This document shows positions 58,976 to 64,000 of a stretch of 64,000 nucleotides of DNA, in pieces. The stretch comes from Lachnospiraceae bacterium (GTDB lineage Bacteria; Bacillota_A; Clostridia; Lachnospirales; Lachnospiraceae): contig SFGN01000008.1 of the NCBI GenBank assembly GCA_004556565.1, forward strand, positions 35,053 through 99,052, written 5' to 3'. The notes under the pieces are model-generated. The model saw only the letters and a program-made list of their open reading frames with translations. It was not told where the DNA came from and did not search any database. Each line of letters begins with the position of its first letter. The stretch's first letter is position 1. The position numbers and the translations under genes are program-made.

Positions 58976-59635
58976 ATGAAGAAGTATGAATTGACCACAG
59001 AAACAAAAGTTGTATCTGGGCACACTTTGTACCGCATTCGCGCATTGGTTGCATTTGGGAGTGTAGATACAGGTGAGTTGGGCGGCTGGATTGAAAACGA
59101 AACTAATCTTGCCCAATACGGTAATGCATGGGTATACGGCAATGCGCAGGTATACGGCAATGCGCAGGTATGCGGCAATGCGCAGGTATACGGTGATGCG
59201 GAGGTATGTGGTAATGCATGGGTATACGGCAATGCGCAGGTATACGGCAATGCGCAGGTATACGGCGATGCACAGGTATACGGCAATGCATGGGTATGCG
59301 GTAATGCGTGGGTATACGGTGATGCGGAGGTATGTGGTAATGCATGGGTATACGGCAATGCGCAGGTATACGGCAATGCGCAGGTATGCGGCAATGCGAG
59401 GGTATGCGATAATGCGGCAATTATGACTATATCACATATTGGCTCCCGCTTTGGCACCACAACGTTTTTTGTGCTAAAAAACGGGAAAATCGGCGTTCAG
59501 TGTGGTTGCTTTTATGGGGATATAGACGAATTTGCCGCAAAAGTTGAGCAAACACATGGCAATAATCAACACGGTAAGGCGTACAAGCTGGCAATTGAAT
59601 TGGCAAAATTGCGACTTCAAACAAGGAAGGAGTAA
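58976..59635 (+). CDS. GNAxVxG-repeat beta-solenoid protein
   Basis: 219 residues. An N-terminal domain (KYELTTETKVVSGHTLYRIR, GELGGWIENETNLAQYGNA) is followed by about 17 hexapeptide-like units (VYGNAQ, VCGNAW, VYGDAE) at residues 44-146 and a C-terminal cap (NGKIGVQCGCFYGDIDEFAA). This is the left-handed beta-helix type often seen in gut phages. Its role is unknown. Start ATG behind AAGGAGAAGGAAT. Confidence 0.85.
   Translation: MKKYELTTETKVVSGHTLYRIRALVAFGSVDTGELGGWIENETNLAQYGNAWVYGNAQVYGNAQVCGNAQVYGDAEVCGNAWVYGNAQVYGNAQVYGDAQVYGNAWVCGNAWVYGDAEVCGNAWVYGNAQVYGNAQVCGNARVCDNAAIMTISHIGSRFGTTTFFVLKNGKIGVQCGCFYGDIDEFAAKVEQTHGNNQHGKAYKLAIELAKLRLQTRKE
59115..59413 (+). repeat. 18-bp tandem repeats in the beta-solenoid gene
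   Basis: The unit GGTATACGGCAATGCGCA recurs about 17 times with single changes. It is in phase with hexapeptides. Long open frames in other phases and on the other strand result from the repeat and are not genes. Confidence 0.88.
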
Positions 59636-59637
59636 CT

Positions 59638-59766
59638 ATGCGGATTTATCCTACATCTGACGAGGCATTAAAGAATTGCTATGGAGATGAAATTGTGGTA
59701 GAGGTTGACGGCGGTTTTGCTGTAATGAAGATTACGGATTACATTGTGTGGGAAAAACAGATTTGA
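59638..59766 (+). CDS. Small protein, 42 residues
   Basis: ATG 59638 behind AAGGAAGGAGTAACT; TGA at 59766. RIYPTSDEALKNCYGDEIVV then EVDGGFAVMKITDYIVWEKQ. A small SH3-like beta fold is possible. Its stop lies next to the ribosome site of the following gene. Confidence 0.7.
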   Translation: MRIYPTSDEALKNCYGDEIVVEVDGGFAVMKITDYIVWEKQI

Positions 59767-59779
59767 GGAGGAATTGCAA

Positions 59780-60055
59780 ATGAAACAGAAAATTAATACG
59801 GTTTACGGGCTAATTTCTGCCTACCAGAGTAAACATCCTCACGGGCATTACTTTGACGAGGATACCTTGCGATTCTTCGGGGAGCGCATAAGCGAGATGC
59901 GAGTGCTCAAGGGAACGGCAACAATAATGGATTGTATGGGCGAAGAACACACTTGTTATGTTCTCAGTAGCTTGCAGCGTAAGCATCCTATGGGGCCACG
60001 GCGTAAGTACACATACTTTGATGTTGAAACGTTGGATAATGTAATATGTGATTAA
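59780..60055 (+). CDS. Hypothetical protein
   Basis: 91 residues from ATG 59780 behind GAGGAGGAATTGCAA. QKINTVYGLISAYQSKHPHG then HYFDEDTLRFFGERISEMRV. The HYFdxDTLxFFGExxSxM pattern occurs in many phage and plasmid small proteins. No function known to me. Confidence 0.72.
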   Translation: MKQKINTVYGLISAYQSKHPHGHYFDEDTLRFFGERISEMRVLKGTATIMDCMGEEHTCYVLSSLQRKHPMGPRRKYTYFDVETLDNVICD

Positions 60056-60068
60056 GGAGAAAACAAGA

Positions 60069-60752
60069 ATGAATCAAAAACGCAAGGTATATGCAGTGCA
60101 GATTGCACCAGAGTATCAGGATTCACCTTGGGACCTGTTTGGCTATGAACAGTTGGAAATAGATAAGGCTGCTATATGGGGCAATTGCAAATTAAAGGGT
60201 TACACCTTCTCTGAGTTTATTAAGGTTGTTGAAGCACTGGGCAATATGGATTGGGACGATGTTGGTAAGTATTATGATTCTAAGCAGGAAATGCTGTTGG
60301 ATTATGTAGCGCCTATAGACAGAGATGTGTATACGGATGAGGAAATTGCACAGTGGAAAAAAGCGTGCGACTTGTACAATGCAGATTATGGACGTAATGA
60401 ACGACAAGCTATCTGTATGGGTTTAACGCTTATGATGGGTAAGGAATATGATTATCGTCAAATCAGTGGGTGTTGTCAGAGCGACTGGAATTATTTCTTC
60501 TACCCAACTGACCTGTACGATGACAAAATGGTGCGCGTTGTAGAGACAGAGTATTTTAATACAGGAGAAGAATGGACGGTGCATGAGGAGAACACTGAGC
60601 CGGAATCCCCTAATGATGTGCAGGGTTATAGCATTTATGTTTATGATGATGCCCGTAAGGAAATAGCAGAAAGTGAAGGTGTTGAACCGGAGAACGTGAT
60701 ACTGTGGGCATTTGATGGGTGGCGAAGAACACCTAAGTATCAGCAAATCTGA
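60069..60752 (+). CDS. Hypothetical protein
   Basis: 227 residues from ATG 60069 behind TAAGGAGAAAACAAG. VYAVQIAPEYQDSPWDLFGY then KGYTFSEFIKVVEALGNMDW and SIYVYDDARKEIAESEGVEP. It looks like a soluble alpha/beta protein. No family recognised. Confidence 0.7.
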   Translation: MNQKRKVYAVQIAPEYQDSPWDLFGYEQLEIDKAAIWGNCKLKGYTFSEFIKVVEALGNMDWDDVGKYYDSKQEMLLDYVAPIDRDVYTDEEIAQWKKACDLYNADYGRNERQAICMGLTLMMGKEYDYRQISGCCQSDWNYFFYPTDLYDDKMVRVVETEYFNTGEEWTVHEENTEPESPNDVQGYSIYVYDDARKEIAESEGVEPENVILWAFDGWRRTPKYQQI

Positions 60753-60766
60753 GGAGGAATCCAACA

Positions 60767-61048
60767 ATGTATAAGGGTTATGTGAACGCAGGTTATACAA
60801 TTCAGATTTTCCATGAAATTGGTAATGATGGGGTTGCAATAGGTGTGCGGTCTGGCATAAAAGATGATCCTGCTCCGTTTGTGGTGTGGAATTATATGTG
60901 TGAGAACGGCGTTCCATCATTTTATTGGGGTGCATATTCGAATGAAAAACGACAAGCTATAACAACATTTATAGAAAAAGTACGAGTGTTAGCGTCGGAG
61001 TTGGGCTGGCTTGCATGGAACGCATTGACAGTGGAGGCATCGAAATGA
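60767..61048 (+). CDS. Hypothetical protein
   Basis: 93 residues, ATG behind GAGGAGGAATCCAACA. YKGYVNAGYTIQIFHEIGND, APFVVWNYMCENGVPSFYWG. Overlaps the next gene by four bases (ATGA), so the two may be made in equal amount. No family recognised. Confidence 0.68.
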   Translation: MYKGYVNAGYTIQIFHEIGNDGVAIGVRSGIKDDPAPFVVWNYMCENGVPSFYWGAYSNEKRQAITTFIEKVRVLASELGWLAWNALTVEASK

Positions 61049-61545
61049 ATTACAAAAAGCTGTATGAGTGGGCGAGCAAAATACAAATGAATGGAAAACC
61101 GTCTCTCAACTATATTTTTCGCGATGCTGATGGCACATTTTCTGCGTGTAATGAGTTTATGGGCTTTAACGTGCTATCACTTCCCGAAGGAATCCCGTTC
61201 AGAGAAGAAACGCCATTCTATTTGGCAAGTAAGTTGAAGCGGGATGCAGACTTGTACGATTACACGGTATGTGATGCGCCACATCTGTACTGCATCAAGA
61301 TTAAAGAGTGTAAAACAAGAGAGGTACCAGGTAAAACAATTCCTTATGTGATGGTTGACAACAGTATGTATAACGCAAGGTATATCAAGCAGGCCATAGA
61401 TGTTATGGGTAAGAAGGTGCATTTCTTTAAAAGTGCGAATTGGTTGTCCCCATTATTCATTACGGAGGATGAAACCTCTTGGACGGTACAGTGCATGATA
61501 ATGCCAATAAGGTATGACAAAAACAAAATCGAGGAGGAATCGTAA
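61045..61545 (+). CDS. Sliding-clamp-like (DnaN C-domain) protein, candidate
   Basis: 166 residues from ATG 61045 behind GGAGGCATCGAA. The last 60 residues read NSMYNARYIKQAIDVMG, KKVHFFKSANWLSPLFITED and WTVQCMIMPIRYDK. This is the layout of the third beta-clamp domain (FNxxYLxDxL...SPxxI...YLIMPxR). The first 100 residues are unlike a full clamp and too short for three domains. It may be a reduced clamp or a clamp-fold regulator. Fold-level resemblance only. Confidence 0.5.
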   Translation: MNYKKLYEWASKIQMNGKPSLNYIFRDADGTFSACNEFMGFNVLSLPEGIPFREETPFYLASKLKRDADLYDYTVCDAPHLYCIKIKECKTREVPGKTIPYVMVDNSMYNARYIKQAIDVMGKKVHFFKSANWLSPLFITEDETSWTVQCMIMPIRYDKNKIEEES

Positions 61546-61907
61546 TGAATTATGAAATTCGCTCGTATAGTGCTTATGATAATTGGACAGTGACGACAAA
61601 TTCAAAAAATGTTTCTGATATTATGAGCAAAATGGTAGAACGTGCTGGTCGAATATGTGAACGGTATGCCAGTGACATATTTTACAACTTGGCTGATTAT
61701 GACCATGCCGTACAAACGGCAGAAAAATATGATAAGGTGCTGTGTTTTCGTGAAAACGGTGTAAGCACTTGGGGTGTTCGTGATGACATGATACACAACA
61801 CATATCTTTCTTCAGAATTTATTCAATATTGGCGATTAAGATGGAATCCGAATACGGAATATGGGTCTTTTATCAGAGTAACCTTGCGTCCAATCGAGGA
61901 GGAATAG
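61545..61907 (+). CDS. Hypothetical protein
   Basis: 120 residues, ATG behind GAGGAGGAATCGTA and overlapping the upstream stop by one base. NYEIRSYSAYDNWTVTTNSK, IMSKMVERAGRICERYASDI. Helix-rich middle, aromatic end. No family recognised. Confidence 0.68.
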   Translation: MNYEIRSYSAYDNWTVTTNSKNVSDIMSKMVERAGRICERYASDIFYNLADYDHAVQTAEKYDKVLCFRENGVSTWGVRDDMIHNTYLSSEFIQYWRLRWNPNTEYGSFIRVTLRPIEEE

Positions 61908-61910
61908 GAA

Positions 61911-62084
61911 ATGAATGCAGATACATCAACTGCGCGGTTAATTGAAGCCGTCATTGACTACTGTGCGGGAGTGTGGAACGATGATGAAATTATAGATGTG
62001 CTAACAAACACTTTTGGTATGGACAAAAACGATTTTATCGACGCCGGTTATGAAAATTATATCAAACAGTATTGGGAGGATTAA
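61911..62084 (+). CDS. Small protein, paralogue of the next gene
   Basis: 57 residues, ATG 61911 behind GAGGAGGAATAGGAA. NADTSTARLIEAVIDYCAGV, WNDDEIIDVLTNTFGMDKND, FIDAGYENYIKQYWED. It matches the first 60 residues of 62091-62582 (TRFIKAAVTYCREND, IVEALCGTFGVS, IADAGYQNIVQQYM). So it is a free copy of that domain or a split duplicate. Confidence 0.72.
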   Translation: MNADTSTARLIEAVIDYCAGVWNDDEIIDVLTNTFGMDKNDFIDAGYENYIKQYWED

Positions 62085-62090
62085 GCGCCA

Positions 62091-62582
62091 ATGGACAGAT
62101 ATGACAACAACACTACACGGTTTATCAAGGCGGCGGTCACTTATTGTAGAGAGAACGATTGGGACAATACCGACATTGTAGAAGCATTGTGTGGCACGTT
62201 CGGAGTATCGGTCAATCAGATCGCGGACGCAGGTTATCAGAACATAGTGCAGCAGTATATGAATGAGATCAATAAAGGCGTAGACAGATATATTCTCGAA
62301 CATGCCAAGAAGCTTATCACTGATTTTTGTCTGAAAGAATATAACTGCGAGGGTGATTTCAGTGATTTGACGTGCATCAATATTGCTTACACCTGCACTT
62401 CTGACGAAGAAATCCCTATTCAGATTGTCGTTGACCTCGTGCATTGCGAAATGAAATGCTATTTAAGTGGCGAACTGTTTCGGACGCGGACATACGATTC
62501 GCTGGGCGATTTGACGGCTGCTGAATTGGAATACTTGAATTTTGATGAGTTGGTGTCATTAACATATTGGGAGGAGGATTAA
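62091..62582 (+). CDS. Two-domain hypothetical protein
   Basis: 163 residues. Residues 1-60 are the helical domain shared with 61911-62084; the rest is a beta-rich domain (SDLTCINIAYTCTSDEEIPI, QIVVDLVHCEMKCYLSGELF). It sits six bases after the small paralogue. No family recognised. Confidence 0.7.
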   Translation: MDRYDNNTTRFIKAAVTYCRENDWDNTDIVEALCGTFGVSVNQIADAGYQNIVQQYMNEINKGVDRYILEHAKKLITDFCLKEYNCEGDFSDLTCINIAYTCTSDEEIPIQIVVDLVHCEMKCYLSGELFRTRTYDSLGDLTAAELEYLNFDELVSLTYWEED

Positions 62583-62585
62583 ATT

Positions 62586-62861
62586 ATGTTTCATTTGATG
62601 GCATACAACAAAGATCAAGATAGATACGATGAATGGCAAGCCGGTACGTTGCAAGCGGTACAAGCAGAAGCGTTATTCTGCCGAGATTTATTGAAGGTGG
62701 ATGAGTTAAGGGACGTAAGTGGTGAAGTATATGATTGGTTGGAAATATGGGACGATGAAGATGATGATGGAAAAGAGGATGTGATAGTTTTATCCGATAA
62801 GTTGATGTACAGAGGGAATTATGATGACAGTTTTGATGAAATCAAAAAAGAGGAGGATTAA
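62586..62861 (+). CDS. Acidic hypothetical protein
   Basis: 91 residues, ATG behind GGGAGGAGGATTAAATT. MAYNKDQDRYDEWQAGTLQA then WLEIWDDEDDDGKEDVIVLS. Very acidic, so DNA mimicry is possible but unproven. No family recognised. Confidence 0.68.
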   Translation: MFHLMAYNKDQDRYDEWQAGTLQAVQAEALFCRDLLKVDELRDVSGEVYDWLEIWDDEDDDGKEDVIVLSDKLMYRGNYDDSFDEIKKEED

Positions 62862-62865
62862 ATAA

Positions 62866-63282
62866 ATGGGTTATTACAGCGATGTGGCACTAACGCTCAA
62901 AAAGGCAGATGCAATAGAATTGGTACGGCAGGCACAGGAAAATACATATGCCAAGGAGTTGTTTAACTGTGTCACATCAATTCATAAGGATTCCGACTAT
63001 GTAACTTTCGTTTGGAATTGTGTAAAGTGGTATTCTCAGTTTGATAATGTGCAGTTTGTTACTAATTTTTATCAAGCACTCGGAACTTATCACTTTCAGC
63101 GCATAGGAGAAGATCTGAGGGATATTGAAGAAGAGTGGAATGATGAAGATGATGAGGATTATAGAGTAGTGGAAGCCTGTGAAATCTCGCGAGAATTCTA
63201 TTTTCCCTCTGGTCAGGAATTGACATTGAATTCATTTAAGGAAGCAGTTCCAAGCACTGCCAAATCGATGGAGGCAAACTAA
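62866..63282 (+). CDS. GYYSDV-type phage protein
   Basis: 138 residues, ATG behind GAGGAGGATTAAATAA. The start GYYSDVALTLKKADAIELVR is that of a family widespread in phages of Bacillota. It ends with an acidic stretch (EEEWNDEDDEDYRVVEACEI). Role unknown to me. Confidence 0.75.
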   Translation: MGYYSDVALTLKKADAIELVRQAQENTYAKELFNCVTSIHKDSDYVTFVWNCVKWYSQFDNVQFVTNFYQALGTYHFQRIGEDLRDIEEEWNDEDDEDYRVVEACEISREFYFPSGQELTLNSFKEAVPSTAKSMEAN

Positions 63283-63507
63283 ATGACCGCATACGACAAA
63301 TATCAGTTGGAATGGATGATAGCACATGGGCATAGTATCGGGGATCTGGTGAAAGCTCTTGGGGAATATAACGCTGACTGTCTTGGCAAGTACGCAATAG
63401 AGCCGGAATTGCTGTGGGCATGGGAAAATGATAACGGTTTCAACGGTGAAATATGGGCGTGTTATGACGAATGGTTGGAGTGTGAAGGTCAGGAGGGAAC
63501 TGAATAA
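63283..63507 (+). CDS. Hypothetical protein
   Basis: 74 residues, ATG directly at the upstream stop (TAAATG). TAYDKYQLEWMIAHGHSIGD, LVKALGEYNADCLGKYAIEP. The QLEWMIAHGHS start is often seen in gut phage small proteins. Two or three helices are likely. Confidence 0.68.
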   Translation: MTAYDKYQLEWMIAHGHSIGDLVKALGEYNADCLGKYAIEPELLWAWENDNGFNGEIWACYDEWLECEGQEGTE

Positions 63508-63508
63508 A

Positions 63509-63613
63509 ATGAGCGAATGGGAGATGAGACCGATTAAGTCTATTCGACTGACAGATTCGAAGGGCAATACTATGATAGACTGGACTCCTTTTTTAAACTA
63601 CACAAGAACGTAG
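63509..63613 (+). CDS. Small protein, 34 residues
   Basis: ATG 63509 behind AGGAGGGAACTGAATAAA; TAG at 63613. SEWEMRPIKSIRLTDSKGNT then MIDWTPFLNYTRT. The longer frame from 63428 overlaps the previous gene and lacks a ribosome site. Confidence 0.62.
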   Translation: MSEWEMRPIKSIRLTDSKGNTMIDWTPFLNYTRT

Positions 63614-63626
63614 AGGGGAAAACTAA

Positions 63627-63902
63627 ATGAAAATCTATATGGACACTGAGACGGCACAAATCATAACTGAGCAAGAACTGCGGACGGAGTTTTATGACTT
63701 ACGAGCCGAACAGCCTGAAACCTATGATTATAGTTTTGAGTGCTATGTGCGGAACTGTTGCGGTAAAAACGGATTTCTTCAGGAAATGAGTGAGGATGCA
63801 GTGCGGTACGCTGTTGTGTCGCTGATATTGGGCGGTGCAGGACAGAGAGCAAGAGAGGTGGTAAGGGCATGGAAGGATATAAAATACGTAATCATGCAGT
63901 AG
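63627..63902 (+). CDS. Hypothetical protein
   Basis: 91 residues, ATG behind GAGGGGAAAACTAA. IYMDTETAQIITEQELRTEF, CYVRNCCGKNGFLQEMSEDA. A TAQIITEQEL start and a helical end. Overlaps the next gene by 34 bases. No family recognised. Confidence 0.68.
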   Translation: MKIYMDTETAQIITEQELRTEFYDLRAEQPETYDYSFECYVRNCCGKNGFLQEMSEDAVRYAVVSLILGGAGQRAREVVRAWKDIKYVIMQ

Positions 63903-64000
63903 AAAACGGGTTCCATTTTAGAGTGGCATTTTGTGAGGACAACAAATTTCATATCGACTGCATAGATAAATGGGTGTATAGCTATGGGCAATACTATATG
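63869..64000 (+). CDS. Hypothetical protein, partial
   Basis: Open from ATG 63869 (GGTGGTAAGGGC upstream) to the window edge, 44 residues seen. EGYKIRNHAVENGFHFRVAF then CEDNKFHIDCIDKWVYSYGQ. Two Cys and several aromatic residues. It continues outside the window. Confidence 0.62.
   Translation, partial: MEGYKIRNHAVENGFHFRVAFCEDNKFHIDCIDKWVYSYGQYYM

Noticed and set aside
59073..59426. Long ORFs in other frames of the beta-solenoid repeat, both strands
   Set aside because: They are by-products of an 18-bp repeat, which keeps every frame open.
1..64000. tRNA genes, integrase, holin, endolysin
   Set aside because: None was recognised by eye; short or divergent ones could be missed, and lysis genes may lie outside the window.

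Overview
The window is part of a tailed double-stranded DNA phage or prophage genome, not a bacterial chromosome. It carries a full set of head, connector and long non-contractile tail genes: HK97-type portal, terminase and capsid, then Dit, Tal and a 1973-residue tape measure protein. It has no tail sheath and no bacterial housekeeping genes. Many small zinc-ribbon proteins have the IPAADVAPVV style common in phages of gut Clostridia. With AGGAGG ribosome sites and moderate GC, this points to a Bacillota (clostridial, probably gut) host. The host is inference. No integrase, holin, endolysin, replicative DNA polymerase or tRNA gene was seen, so the genome continues beyond both edges.

Two arms diverge from a non-coding hub at about 50.5-51.5 kb. 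Everything left of it reads on the minus strand; everything right of it reads on the plus strand. In transcription order, the left arm holds: an SF2 helicase (50.5-49.0 kb); a run of small zinc-ribbon, membrane and hypothetical genes (49.0-42.2); a very large gene for a two-barrel, YonO/QDE-1-type RNA polymerase (42.2-38.7); a calcineurin-type phosphoesterase and a PAPS-reductase-family enzyme (38.7-36.2); a structured leader and terminator; fibre-like proteins, terminase, portal, protease-scaffold, decoration and capsid (35.9-26.0); connectors, tail terminator and major tail protein (25.9-21.7); an unusual non-structural insert with RuvC-like nuclease, ClpP and PIN-PhoH (21.2-18.7); chaperone candidates and tape measure (18.6-11.6); Dit, Tal and many tail-tip or fibre proteins, including a leucine-rich-repeat protein (11.4-2.0); and finally a signal-peptide protein with a sortase-like tail and a subtilisin-like protease.

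The RNA polymerase gene is the most striking locus. Its DxDGD catalytic loop is cut between its first Asp and the next codon by a group I intron (40089-40382). A second group I intron (39498-39815) lies 91 codons further on. Splicing both restores one frame. The N-terminal part also needs a +1 shift at a TTT-TGA-C site. If the enzyme works it probably transcribes phage genes, so splicing could gate later gene expression (inference).

The right arm begins with a sigma-region-4-like regulator whose promoter carries an 18-bp palindrome. Next comes an abundant-looking 247-residue unknown protein. The gap after it holds a textbook type I hammerhead ribozyme (53604-53659), a promoter, and a long-stemmed structured RNA (53743-53862). 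Then follow about 30 small early-type proteins, a RelB/YafQ toxin-antitoxin pair under a perfect consensus promoter, pentapeptide-repeat and GNAxVxG beta-solenoid proteins, and a protein resembling the last domain of the DNA sliding clamp.
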